A DNA stretch of 64,000 nucleotides from Lonicera japonica (taxonomy: Eukaryota > Streptophyta > Magnoliopsida > Dipsacales > Caprifoliaceae). Shown piece after piece: positions 10,874-22,265 of this stretch. The stretch covers positions 5,642,001 to 5,706,000 of the forward strand of contig CM038463.1 of NCBI GenBank assembly GCA_021464415.1, in the 5' to 3' direction. The translations under genes were made by a program, and so were the position numbers. The notes beneath the pieces were generated by a model. The model was not told the origin of the DNA. It worked only from the letters and a program-made list of their open reading frames with translations, and did no database searches. Numbering within the stretch: the stretch's first letter is position 1; the number at the start of each line of letters is the position of its first letter.

Positions 10874-12756
10874 TTAAGGTGGCAAATGGGAGGCCTAGCG
10901 TAAGTTTGGAAAGTAGATACTGAAACCTTCCAGGCGGATGAACTTTAGTGAAGATGTCTGCGGGTTGATCGATGGATGAGATGGGGATGAGACGAATAGT
11001 ATAACTAGATACATGCTGGCGAATGAAGTGATAGTCAATCTCAATATGCTTCGTCCGTTCATGAAATACATCATTGTGAGCAATCTGAATAGCACTTTGA
11101 TTATCACATCTAAGGACAGTTGGAAGAAATTGAGAAACGCCCATGTCTGAGAGGAGCTAGCGGAGCCAAATGATTTCTTGAGTGGTATTAGCCAGAGCAC
11201 GATATTTTGCTTCTGTACTTGAACGGGAAACTATGGTTTGTTTCTTGCTACGCCAAGATATTAACGAATCTCCTAAGAAAATGCAGTAACCAGTAGTTGA
11301 CCGTCTGTCAGTTAGATCACCAGCCCAGTCAGAATCAGAATAGGCATGTAGTTCAAGGGAGGACGTAGATGAAAAATGAAGACCGTAAAACATTGTCCCT
11401 TTGATATATCTGAGAATGCGAAGGACTGCAGTATAATGAGTGGACCGTGGAGCAGACATAAACTGGTTAACAATATGAACGGCATGGGCAATGTCCGGAC
11501 GAGTGACGGTTAGATAGACTAGGCTGCCAACAATTTGTCGATACAAAGTTGCATCGCTAAGAGGAGTACCATCAAGATGGGTAAGTTTGGTACTTGGTTC
11601 TAACGGAGTAGGCGCAATTTTGCAGTCGGTGAGACCCGCACGAGTAAGAATATCTGAAGCATACTTGGCTTGTGAAAGATAGTAACCAGCAGAGTCAGAT
11701 AACACTTCAAGTCCCAAGAAATAGTTTAGATGGCCAAGATCTTTCATCTCAAAGTGACGGCTGAGAGATTGTTTGAGTTCAGAAATACCACTAGTATCAT
11801 CTCCGATAATAATCATGTCATCTACATAAAGAACCAGAAGTGTAATACCAGTAGCCCTCTTTCTGAAGAAGAGCCCATAGTCATAAGCACTAGAAGTGAA
11901 GCCCATTGTTTGAATGGTAGTGCTAAACTTTTCAAACCATGCACGAGGGGCCTGTTTTAGGCCATATAAGGCACGACGGAGCTTGCATACTTGAGAGGAT
12001 GAGTGATGGAACCCTAGAGGAGGTTTCATATAAACTTCTTCTGAAAGATCACCATTTAGGAATGCATTTTTGACATCCATCTGAAAAAGTGTCCATTTTC
12101 GAATAGCAGCAATAGCGAGAAGACTTCGGACAGAAGTTAAACGTGCAACAGGTGCAAAAGTTTCCTCGTAATCAATGCCATATTCTTGATTAAACCCTTT
12201 TGCAACAAGTCGGGCTTTATATCGATCGATGGATCCATCTAATTTTGTTTTAATTTTGTAAACCCATTTACATCCAACTGCTGTCTTCCCTGGGGGAAGG
12301 TGACCAATTCCCAAGTCTGAGCTTTTTCTAAGGCCTGTAATTCCTCAGACATCGCTTGCTGCCATAATGAATTAGAACTAGCCTCTTTATAAGAAGAAGG
12401 CTCATGGTGAGAGAAAATAGTGGAATAACGTGATAGTCACGAAGATGATGAGGAAGTTGTCTTACCCGTGTGGACTGACGAGGTAGGGCTGGATCATTGG
12501 ACGAGTCAGTGTCATGAGGATAGTCCGTGGTAGGCCCAGGGGATAGGTTGGGGGATGAATTAGATTCAGGGGTTGGTGAGGTAGATTCAGTGGGGAAGGA
12601 AATCTCACTCGATGGGAATAGGATAGAGTCAGGAAGGGCTGGTCCAGGTGTGGACGGAACAGAGGTGTTGAGAGGATATAGATCGCCAGTGGAGCTAGTG
12701 AAAAAAGGAAGAGTGTGATTATTGGATACTTGAAATTTAGAAATGGATGAGAACAT
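10874..12756 (-). pseudogene. Copia 1 pol: reverse transcriptase and RNase H
   Basis: The 11157-12314 frame holds the reverse transcriptase: VYKIKTKLDGSIDRYKARLV, FQMDVKNAFLNGDL, LYGLKQAPRAWF and the catalytic LYVDDMIIIG. RNase H follows with DSDWAGDLTDRRSTTGY and SRSSTEAKYRAL. A single TAG (about 11155-11157), where relatives usually have Trp, separates this from the in-frame C-terminus (LRCDNQSAIQIAHN, HIEIDYHFIR, PADIFTK) down to 10874. The integrase-RT linker (12328-12756, Ser/Pro-rich) is in a different frame from the reverse transcriptase, so a frameshift lies between about 12314 and 12330. Confidence 0.92.
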
Positions 12757-14985
12757 TTTGTGTTCCCAAAATATGACATGGCGAGAGACACGAAGTCGTT
12801 TTGAAATGGGATCCCAACACCTATAGCCTTTATGTTCTATCCCATACCCTAAGAAACAACATAGACGAGAACGAGGTTCTAGTTTAGAATGTTCATGAGG
12901 CTGGAGTAAGACAAAACAAGCACTCTAAAAAACTTTTAGAAGATTATAGTTAGGAGCAGTGCCATACAACCTCTCATAGGGTGATTGATTTTGAAAGGCA
13001 GGAATAAGGTGGCGATTAATGGTGTAAACTGCAGTAAGAGCTGCTTCCCCCCAGAAACGTTCGGGACACCCACTAGAGATGAGAAGAGTACGAACAGTGT
13101 CTAGAATATGACGGTGTTTTCTTTCAGCTCGACCGTTTTGTTGGGATGTACCAGGACAAGAATACTGAGAAAGGGTGCCTTGCTGATGTAAGAAATTTAA
13201 AAAATTAGATTCTTTGTATTCCATAGCATTGTCAGCACAAAAAATTTTGATTGGTCGAGAAAACTGAGTTTTGATCATTTGAGCAAAATTGTAATATAGT
13301 TGAGGTAGTTCAGAACGATTTTTCATAAGAAATATCCATGTAAATCGGGTGTGGTCATCTATAAAAACAACAAAGTATTTTGATCCCCCCATAGTATCGT
13401 GAGGAGAAGGTCCCCATACATCAGAATGAATAAGATCAAAAGGTGCAGAAGAAAGGGAATGACTTTTATTAAAAGACAAGGCGGGTTGTTTTCCAAGTTG
13501 ACACGACAAACATGAAATATTTTTTGACTTAACAGTTTCTAATCTCCCAGTAGAAACAAGAGTTCTAAGCTTATCAACCGACATATGACCTAACCGAGAA
13601 TGCCAAAGTTCCAGGGATGAGGTGGAAAAGGTGGGAGCAGCAACAAGAGTGGAGATGGAAACATCTAGTGGGGTGCGAAGGTGGATAAGCTCGAACATGC
13701 GACCAACTTTACGGCCTATCCCAATAACATGTCCCGTCCGTGGATCCTGCACATGACAACCAGAAGAAGAGAATAGAACAGTAAGACCAAGATCACATAG
13801 TTGTCCAACAGATATGAGATTAATAGTTAATTTTGGTATGTGAAAAGTAGAGGGAAGAGATAAAGTGGATGTGGATACAGGTCCAATGTGTGTGACAGGT
13901 AATGGAGATCCATCAGCAGTTTTAATGGGAGATGTGTGGTTGATAGGATTTTTGGAGAAAAATATTGTGGAATCAGAAGTCATGTGATTGCAGTAGCCAG
14001 AATCGAAATACCAAGAGGTACCTGAAGTTGCAGACAGTGCATTAGATGAACCAGATAAAACCTGTCTTAACATATCAACAAGATCATTATTGGTGACGGA
14101 TGGAGGTTGATTGGATGTCTGGAAATTGGAAGCAGCAGCAATGGCAGACTTGGTATTAGACTTTCTGGCAGGATTCTTGTAGCAATCAGAACCCCAATGT
14201 TTTGGGCCACGCTTGTGACAGTACTTGCACACTCGTTTGGGACAGTAGAGTAATATATGGGTTGTTTCATGGCAATATGTGCATGCATCGGATGATTTCT
14301 CGAGTTTAGATTGAGTAACTGCAAGTACTTCAGTTGAAGTCTGGGAGTTCGTACCAAGCCGAGTTTCTTCAAAATGGAGTGCTGTAACAACATCATCAAG
14401 AGTTGGTAAGGGATGGCGATGCAAGAGAGAGGCTCGGACAGTCTCGAACTTATTATGAAGTGCCATTAAAAGAGTCATTACTTGCTGTTGATCTCTGTAA
14501 TTAATGAATTTGGCAGCATCAGTGGAACATGATCAGACTGGTTCTGAAGAGGCCAATTGATCCCAAAGGATTTGCATTTCAGAGAGAAATTCATCAATGG
14601 TTTGACTTGGTTGTTGACGTTTGGCGTGGAGAGCTGTTAACAATTGATATTGGTGAGCAAGATCCTTGGTGGTATATCTAATTTTCAAGAAATCCCAAAC
14701 TTCCTTTCCGGTTGAAAAACGCCCAAATTGTTGATTGATAGTAGGAATTGAAGTATTTCGGCACCAAGTGATAATATCACCATTTTTGGAAATCCAGTCA
14801 TCTTGTCTAGTAGCAAAGTTTTCATCTGATTCATCTCTCTTTTGGACTAGTTCGATAACCTCTCCAGTGATGAGACGCCACACTCTACGTGCTTGAAGGA
14901 AACTGGTCATGGTTTGGGACCAGTGAATATAGTTGGGCCCATTGAGGGTTATGGAAATGGGTCGAGAGATTTCAGTGCGTTCCAT
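12757..14985 (-). pseudogene. Copia 1 gag, protease and integrase
   Basis: Gag starts at 14985 (MERTEISRPISITLNG) and contains the capsid-like segment ending LWDQLASSEPV. There a TGA (about 14530), probably in place of Trp, interrupts an otherwise continuous frame. The next section has two Cys/His clusters (CTYCHETTHILLYC and CKYCHKRGPKHWGSDC), a protease core around WYFDSGYCNHMTSD, an integrase HHCC zinc finger (WHSRLGHMS..CLSCQLGK) and the catalytic core (HSDVWGP, FCADNAMEY, RAERKHR). A TAG after YNLLKVF (about 12922) ends the open frame before the usual continuation. Confidence 0.92.
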
Positions 14986-15094
14986 TGGCTTGGGTGAGAG
15001 GACGCTGGAGATGTGGATGAAATTGAATAAGATTGGATTTTATTTTATTTTATTTATTTATTTATTTTTTTGGCTTACGGATGATGCGGAATAT

Positions 15095-15265
15095 TAATCA
15101 AAAAGTTTAGGGGCTTGAATAAGAAAATCAGAAAGTTTAGGGGCCAAAATAACTAAATCAGAAAGTTTAGGGACTAGAATGAGAAAATCAGTAAGTTTAG
15201 GGGCTAGAATAAGAGAATCAGAAAGTTTAGGGGCTAAAATGAGAAAACCAGAAAGTTCTGGGGCC
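15095..15265 (-). repeat. ~30-bp tandem repeats in the Copia 1 leader
   Basis: About six imperfect copies of a unit like AGAAAATCAGAAAGTTTAGG lie between the 5' LTR and gag, in the untranslated leader. Confidence 0.85.
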
Positions 15266-15344
15266 AAATTGTAAATATTCCTGACGGCGTCAGGAATATT
15301 CCGTTAAGTTTAATGGAAAAACGCACGGCAGTTACGGAAGGAAA

Positions 15345-15480
15345 CAACACGTGGCGCTGACGTGGATGACACGTGGCCCTAACTGGATGACACGTGGCAA
15401 CACGTGGCGCGGGTATGGATGAAACGTGTCAGTGACGTGGGCGACACGTGGCGCTAGGGCATACGTGGCATGCCACGTAT
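15345..15480. promoter_or_regulatory. G-box array in the Copia 1 leader
   Basis: Five exact CACGTG cores (in ACACGTGGC or GACACGTGG contexts) and several near matches (GACGTGG, TACGTGG, CCACGTA) lie in about 135 bp. CACGTG is the G-box bound by plant bZIP and bHLH factors. Function here is inferred. Confidence 0.6.
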
Positions 15481-15770
15481 TGTCTTCTTCGGTTGCAGGC
15501 GCGTGGGGCGCGTGGATTTCACGGAGATTTTTCTGCTTATTTTGGGCGGCGCGTGAGGTGCTTAAATTGCTTGATTCAAACGCGGTTGGTATCGTTTTCT
15601 TACTAAGATTAATATTCGGTGATGGTTTTTGGGTTTGGATATATATAATGGATGGAAGAAGCAGTTTTCAGTGGTTAAGATGGGTTTTTTTTTTTTTTTT
15701 TTTTTTTTATGGGTTTGGCTTTGGTGATGGTAGAAAATTAAGGCGTGGAGGTGGTGGAGGATTGGAAACC

Positions 15771-15781
15771 CTCTGATACCA
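15771..15781 (-). other. Primer-binding site of Copia 1 (initiator tRNA-Met)
   Basis: On the minus strand TGGTATCAGAG directly follows the 5' LTR. It is the standard plant Copia primer-binding site, complementary to the 3' end of initiator methionine tRNA. Confidence 0.92.
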
Positions 15782-16068
15782 TGTAGAAAACTAAAGAGAG
15801 AAATGAACAAGTATTGATTTCATTGATTGTGTTTTCTATACAATAGCATAAGGATATATATATACATGTAAAGGGTTGAACATTTGACCATTGTGGTGTG
15901 AACACTTGACAATGGTGGTGTGTATATTTGACAATGAGGTTGACAATGGTGGTGGTGGTGTGTGTACACTTGACAATGGTGTAGTGTACAATTGTTGACA
16001 TTGACAATGGTGTAGCATATTTGACATTCAATGGTGTAGCATATTTGACATTCTAACTAATTCTAACA
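15782..16068 (-). repeat. 5' LTR of Copia element 1 (287 bp)
   Basis: Same sequence as the 3' LTR except for a 24-bp tandem duplication (AATGGTGTAGCATATTTGAC plus 4 bp) near its outer edge. Confidence 0.95.
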
Positions 16069-16596
16069 GGTAGATCCAGCGAACCTGAATATATCAAATC
16101 GTTAGAAGTATTAGCAAAACTGCGAATATATAACCTAGCAAAAATGGTAGGGGATCAAAGGGAGCAATTGACGAAGAAATCGATGATTGCTAATCTTTAA
16201 AGTGTCACGTATTCTACAAATACATACTAGTTAATTGTTTATTTGTAAGAGCATAGGATAAATAAGATAAATATAATATATTTAACCTACAAGGACATAA
16301 CACATTGTATAGGTAGGATAAAAATGTTGTTTTTTACGTAATATAGATGTCTGATAAAGTAGTTTACTTAAGTTCCCTACCCTACGATAATTTGTTAAGC
16401 TAGAGGAATGAAAAGCCTAACAAATATGCGCTTCGCCATCAAACGCTAATCTATTAAGCATGAGATGACTTCTCTCTCTTTTTTCCCCTCTCTATACACT
16501 CTCTGCACCTTTATACTCTATCTTAAAATACCGAACAATATATATTTGTATATCTCTTTTGTTATCTTACAACTATTGATCATACAACAATTTCAC

Positions 16597-17229
16597 TAGG
16601 GGTGTCCAAAATCCAATCCAAACCGAAGAACCGATCCAATCCAATCCATTTTTCCTGAATTTTATGAATGATTGGACTGGATCAAATGCAAAATTTAAAA
16701 ATCGAGAAAATTGGACCAGTCCGGTTTAATGTGCTCTAAGAACCAATCCAATCCAATCCATTATTATAGTTGTCACATGTCTCTCCCTCATGGATGACTT
16801 GAAGAGTTAAAGGTTTGAAACTTTGTAGATTTAAAATCTCTATCTAGTGCTATTTTGTTCAATCATTTAATCTTAATTTGTTATTTAATATTTAGTTTAA
16901 TCATGTATGGTTTGTCACTTGGTTTAATTATGTATTTTTGGTTAGACAGTGACATTTTAACTTGAAGCTATTTAATTGAACACTTGAACTTTATTTGTAA
17001 TGGATTTTATTTAATTTACTAGTAGTTGTTTTACATTAGAATTAAACATTTCAAGAATATAATATATCTTATTTAAACTTCTACCAATCCAATCCAACAT
17101 TTAATTGGATTGGATTGGATTGGTAAAGTGTATTGGATTGGATTAGATGCCAAAACCTAAAACCGACATCGGATCGGATCGGATGCGGATGGTTTAAAAT
17201 GACCGGATCGGATCGGATGGACACCCCTA
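16597..17229. mobile_element. hAT-type MITE (633 bp), 8-bp TSD AATTTCAC
   Basis: It starts TAGGGGTGTCCA and ends TGGACACCCCTA, and is flanked by AATTTCAC at 16589-16596 and 17230-17237. Subterminal repeats of CCAATCCAATCC and GGATCGGATCGG lie inside both ends. It has no coding capacity. It sits in the former 3' region of ankyrin pseudogene C. Confidence 0.9.
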
Positions 17230-17282
17230 AATTTCACCACTTAAGTAAATTTATGTTATACTCTTAAATTTACCATTGTGGA

Positions 17283-17408
<126 letters not shown>

Positions 17409-17427
17409 GCTACACACGAGTACTTTA

Positions 17428-17775
17428 GAGTTATTTATAATCTACCCCTTTAAAGTTTGACGGCTTTTACGCTTTCGTCCATGAAGTTTATTTTGTATCA
17501 TGTCCGTCCCTAAAGTTTGCTTCCGTTTTTGTTTTATTTTAAAACCCAACATGCCCGTTAGGTTTTTGGACAAAAAATGCCACATGTCACTTTGATTGAT
17601 ATTCAAGCCAAGTTAGTTGGACATGATATTTCAGTCCAAAAAATAAGCGGCACGTTAAATTTTGGATTAAAGTGAAAACAGGAGCAAACTTTAAGGATAG
17701 ACATTATACATAATAGACTTTATGGACAAAAATATAAAAGCGGTCAAATTTTATAGGATAAATTATAAATAACTC
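17428..17775. mobile_element. Foldback MITE with ~95-bp terminal inverted repeats
   Basis: The left arm starts GAGTTATTTATAAT and contains AAGTTTGACGGCTTTTA, GTCCATGAAG and CCTAAAGTTTGC. The right arm read on the minus strand repeats these blocks in order. Ankyrin pseudogene C 3' UTR sequence resumes immediately to the right (AATAAAGTGGAGTCACCC, compare 45676). A clean target duplication was not resolved. Confidence 0.8.
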
Positions 17776-17837
17776 AAAACTTTATTTTGAAGAGAATAAA
17801 GTGGAGTCACCCTCGATTCATTTTCCCTTCCTCTCTC

Positions 17838-20440
17838 TTTTTTTTTTAAACAGAAAGGAAAATTCAATTACTCAAATAAAGTGGAGTCACCCAACTCTCC
17901 TGACCAAACATATAATAGGCTACGCTAGCTAAACCATGAGCTACTCTATTCGCTGGTCGCTTAACCTAAAATAAAACACAATGATCTAAACTTTTAATAA
18001 AAGCTTTACAATCATCCACAATAAGACCAAAAGAAGATAAATTCGAGATTGAGCTGTTAACGGCATTAACAATAAGCTGAGCACTAGACTCAATCAAGAT
18101 ATTTGTGTATGAGGACTTCTTCAACCAACTTAAAACTTCCCTCAAACCCAACACTTTTGCCATTTGGGGATTGTGATGACCCATAATTTGGCCTTAAACT
18201 ACTGCTAAGAACTGACCATTGGAGTCCCGAAAAACCCTTCTATACCTACATGAGGGTTTAAATAAACTAGTGTCCACGTTACATTTAATAAAATTCAGGG
18301 GAGGTTTTAACCATTTTACTGCCTTTAAATTTACTCCATTGCTATCCTGTTGGTGTTCATTAACGTTGGCCACTTTCCATTGAAGAAGCAAAGCTTCGGC
18401 CTGATGAACTAAACGAGCAGAGGTTTCACACTTGACACTCCAGATCTACGAGTTGCCGTTTTGCCATATTTTCCAGAGAATCATTGCTACTAGTTCCATA
18501 TCCTTCTTGCTTATTATCCTTCCTCGTTGATTCGACCACGATACAAAAAAAACGCCATCCAATGGCATATCACCAAATTTAGATGTTTGCCAAATTCGTC
18601 GAGATGAATAATAATTTACCAGCGCATGAAGGGCATTTTTTTAGCTTGTTGACATATAGGGCATATAGCGTTAATTTCAGATATACGCAAATGTAAGGCA
18701 GTCATGGTTGGAAGGCCGAGAGACAGAGTACGCTAAATAAAATTTCAAACTTTGGAAGGGATATCCATTGCCCAAAGCCATTTCCAGTTTGTGCATATTG
18801 GACTCAGAACTGAACTGTTGAGCACCATAAGTCGATTATAACCACTTTTTACTGAATAAACACATTTCTTATCTCGCCTCCAATTCCAGGTATTTTTACG
18901 TCATTGTGCGAAATAGGAATAGAGGGAATTACATCCTTATCTCTCGCTGAAAATACAAAGTCAATGACATTAGTCTTCCATTGAGAATCATTATATATTA
19001 AAGTATCGATCGTAGGGTGGCTATCCATCGCTGACGTTTCAATATAAGGATTTATCAAATCAGGCAACCATGGATCATGCCAAACATTAATCGTCCGTCC
19101 AGTCCCCAACCAAAGTCGTAACCCATCATAAATGAGATACTGAGTTAACATTAAAGATCGCCAAATATAACTTGGATTGCTCCTCAACATAGCTAAAAGA
19201 AAAGGAGAACTAGGATAATACCGAGCTTTATAAATCTGACATAACCACGAATTCAGTTTCGATAAAAGTTTCCAGCTTTGTTTAGCTAAGATGGCTTGGT
19301 TAAAAAAATTTAATTTTTCTGAAACCAAGGCCTCCCTCCATCTTCTTGGCATATAACCTATCCTAGCGTTTCCAATGCACCTCACCCCTACTACCCGCAC
19401 CTTAATCCCACCAGAAACTATTCATTATCCATTCAAGATCATCACAGATACCCACCGAAAGCAAACACGCTCATCACATAACTTGGGACTGCTTGGACAA
19501 TGGATTTAATAAGAATCTCATTTCCTGCTCTCGACAACAACTAGTAAAGCCAACTTGATAATTTCTTCCAAATAATTTCTTTAATATACACAAAGATATC
19601 AGCCTTTTTTCTCCCAATTAAAGAGGGAACTCTTAAATAATTGCCCTGATTTTGGCAAATAGAGATTCCCAAATGATTGCCATGATTTTCACCAATTGAC
19701 CTGAGGCTTTGCCATACTGCTTTATACAATTTTTAATACAGTCACTCTTTTGGACCGTGACTTTGAAAAGAGAAAGTTGTCGCCTGTAATAAATACATAA
19801 GTAATAGAAGGGGTCGTGTTTGCAATTTTAACTCCATGAATTTCTCCTTGACGCGCATAGTAGTGAAGAAGAGATGTTAACCGCTTTGTACATATGAGAC
19901 AAAAATATGGAGAATTTGGGTTCCCCTGAAGCAAACCTCTACTAGGAGATATAGGGCAAATATTGCCATTTAGAAGCCGAATTGAGTATTTTACCATGGA
20001 GACAAAAGACATAATCAGATTCACCCATTTTATATCAAAGCCCAGCCGCAACATCATGTGTTTAAGAAACTTCCACTCTACTCTATCATACGCTTTAGAC
20101 ATATCAAGCTTCAATGAGACAAAGCCCTATCTTCCTTACTTCTTTCGTTTCAAATAATGGCCAATCTCAAAAGCAATCATAATGTTATCTGTGATGAGGT
20201 GACCAGGAATAAAAGCAGTCTGAGATTTCGAAATGACTTCATCCAAAACATTCTTCAACCTATTAGCCAACACCTTGCTCACAATTTTCACAAGCACATT
20301 ATATAAAGAAATTATATGCAGCTCTGTAATCTTTGAGGGGGCCTTTACTTTCGGAATTAAAACAATATTAGTATCATTAATCCCTTCTAACAATTTACAA
20401 ATGTTCACAGAAGGACTTGGTGTTCGGGCTAAGAAAATAT
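17838..20440 (-). mobile_element. Decayed L1-type LINE, 5'-truncated
   Basis: On the minus strand, going down from about 20430: reverse transcriptase start (NIVLIPKVKAPSKITELHII, VLANRLKNVLDEVISKSQTAF), motif A (KLDMSKAYDRVEWKF), motif B (GLLQGNPNSPYF), and motif C decayed to FITGDN where FADD is expected. A zf-RVT region (18849-19400) and an RNase H-like C-terminus (17966-18391; LNFIKCNVDTSLF, EVLSWLKKSSYTNILIES) follow. The order is that of plant L1-like LINEs with an added RNase H. Frames are broken by several stops and shifts. A T run at 17838-17848 may mark the poly(A) end. Confidence 0.85.
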
Positions 20441-20867
20441 GGGAGGGAACAAGAAAGTTCGGACTTGAATTCGAGAATGCTTAGTTATAAACCAAATTAT
20501 TAACCACTTTTACTACCTTCCAATCTATTATATACTTTTGGTTATTAACATGTTTGGAAACAAGTATAGATTTCCCAATGTGAATGATTAAAGAACAATT
20601 AATTAATCTGTGCAATCTTTAATTTATCTTCTTTCATTCTTTGTGTCATTTACGTTAGCTAATTAGTTGAATGATTTGGGGCTTCAACCTCCATGAATTG
20701 TTATTATATTAATAATTATTGTGTTTTGCTTGGTTCCAAACCCAAGAAAAGATGAATTTTGCTAGAAATCGGATTGTTTTATTTAACTTGAAATCAAATT
20801 TGCTCGAATGGTGCAAACGAGGATTTACAGTAAAATAGAAAAGTAACATTGCATTATGGAAAGATAC
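20441..20867. other. Intergenic, nothing recognised
   Basis: AT-rich sequence between the LINE and a solo LTR. No ORF or repeat boundary could be supported. Confidence 0.5.
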
Positions 20868-22265
20868 TGTTGACCTTAAAGTCAATTAATCTTATTTTGA
20901 TAATTACAATAAGTTAATAAAGTGTTATTTAACTCGGTTGTTCTAATGATGATAGCCACCTTAACCGATACATCTTCCGATCAAGTGTAAACTTTAAACC
21001 GAAGTAGACAAATTCTCATACAAGCTTCACAAACGATTTTACTCACAAGAAACAAACTCAAATGATCTACATGTGCTATTCAAACCAAGAAAGAATCAAG
21101 AACATCAATTATGTGAAGATAAGCTCAAGAAAATCAAGCATCACGAAGACTCGAAGCATTTATAAATTGAGTAAGTACTTAGATTTTATGTAAAAGATGT
21201 CATTGATCATTTATATAGCTCATGCAATGATTTAATCATGTCAAGTTTGATCAAAACTAGTTTTAACTTTGAAAACAATTTTTACCGAAAACTAGTCATC
21301 TTGGAAAATTCACTATAAATTCATATGAATGAATTTTGATACAAAAACTATTTTAGAAGTCTTAGAAAACTATTTTTGACATTCTCCAAGCATTAAAATC
21401 AATTTCGGAGTCAAATTGCAAAAGTCGAAAATTGCACCAAACCTCCCCATTCCAGAAGCATGTAGTCGACTACATGGTTTATGGGGGAGTCGACTACACC
21501 ATACATGGTTCTCAGGGTAGTCGACTACTTTGCAAAATATAGCCGTTGGAACTTTTTCTAAAGTGCACTTTTGCCCCATTAATTTAATTTTTCTCCTCAA
21601 ACAGCTATAAACTTTTGCTACATATATATATGAGTTCTAAGACTCATTTTTAATAACTTGAATCATCATACAAACCCATATTTCATATATTCACATTATT
21701 CAAGTTTGAAAGCTAAGGCATTGATCAATCTTTTCATTCTTTGAGCTTATATTCATTGATCAATTTTGATATCTCTTAGTGTGAGCTTCATTTGTAATTC
21801 ATTATTCACAAGAGCTATTGTACATTGGTGTTAGTCACCAAAACTTGTTCAAATCATAATTCTGAGAGGTGTATTTCATAGAAATATCAAGAGGGATTTC
21901 TTGTGAGAGTATTGAAGGTGTATTCAATACTTGTGAGAGTGTGTGATAAGAATACACTTGTAGAGGTTTGATCTTCACCCGGAAGGAGATCGGTTATAGT
22001 GGAAATTCTCGGGGAAATAACCGAGCGCGGAGTAGGGGTTTTCAAGCCAAACCGTGTGGACAAAAAGTCTTCGACTTCGATCGGTTCTATCTCTCTATCT
22101 TATCTTATATTACATTGTTGAATTTATTCATTGTGATTGGAATAAACTTCGTTTATTGATTGCTTGATTGATATAGACATCAACATTTTCAAATCTATTT
22201 TAAAAATCGAATTAAGTTTTAAAAACCCTATTGACCCCCCCCTCTAGGGTATTCTTCGACCTACA
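20868..22265 (+). mobile_element. Solo LTR (1.4 kb) of a large-LTR Copia family
   Basis: It starts TGTTGACCTTAAAG and ends TTCGACCTACA. The flanks GATAC (20863-20867) and GGTAC (22266-22270) match at four of five bases. It is clearly related, in opposite orientation, to the LTR at 34329-35657 of Copia element 2: the same opening, shared blocks such as ACTCACAAGAAA and ATCAAGCAT, and the same CCCTCTAGGGTATT-type end. No primer-binding site or coding region adjoins it. Confidence 0.82.
21459..21528. repeat. TAGTCGACTA palindrome cluster in the LTR
   Basis: The perfect 18-bp palindrome CATGTAGTCGACTACATG (21459-21476) is followed by AGTCGACTAC (about 21488) and GTAGTCGACTAC (21517-21528). A possible TATA (ATATATATATG, about 21621) follows. 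Confidence 0.9.

Larger units (their letters stand above)
10598..16068 (-). mobile_element. Ty1/Copia retrotransposon, near-complete, 5-bp TSD GGTAG
   Basis: A 5.5-kb element on the minus strand inside ankyrin pseudogene C. The LTRs at 10598-10860 (3') and 15782-16068 (5') start TG and end CA, and the target duplication is GGTAG (10593-10597 and 16069-16073). The primer-binding site, polypurine tract, gag, protease, integrase, reverse transcriptase and RNase H are all in Copia order. By eye the LTRs are identical apart from a 24-bp tandem duplication in the 5' copy, so the insertion is very recent. The coding region nevertheless has at least three nonsense codons and one frameshift. Confidence 0.95.
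6680..16204 (+). pseudogene. Ankyrin/PGG pseudogene C, split by nested transposons
   Basis: Copy C keeps the ankyrin exon 7 (6714-7029), which is almost identical to gene A 44285-44593. It also keeps most of the following intron, the end of the PGG membrane segment (about 7165-7245), the cytosolic tail (10487-10597) and the last codons (16069-16200). Damage is clear: a short tandem duplication at the left edge (the ACCCAGTGGCAATATATGAC block occurs twice), a 4-bp insertion after ATGAAAGACCCTG that shifts the frame, and a deletion of roughly 560 bp joining the intron to the middle of the last exon. A hAT element (7254-10478) and a Copia element (10598-16068) then split it. The 3' UTR similarity reappears at 17780-17815. 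The close match in intron sequence to gene A suggests a recent DNA-level duplication, not retroposition. Confidence 0.9.

Noticed and set aside
15426..15776. 116-residue plus-strand ORF in the Copia 1 leader
   Set aside because: It is antisense to the element, covers the G-box array and a poly(T) run, and has no recognisable domain.
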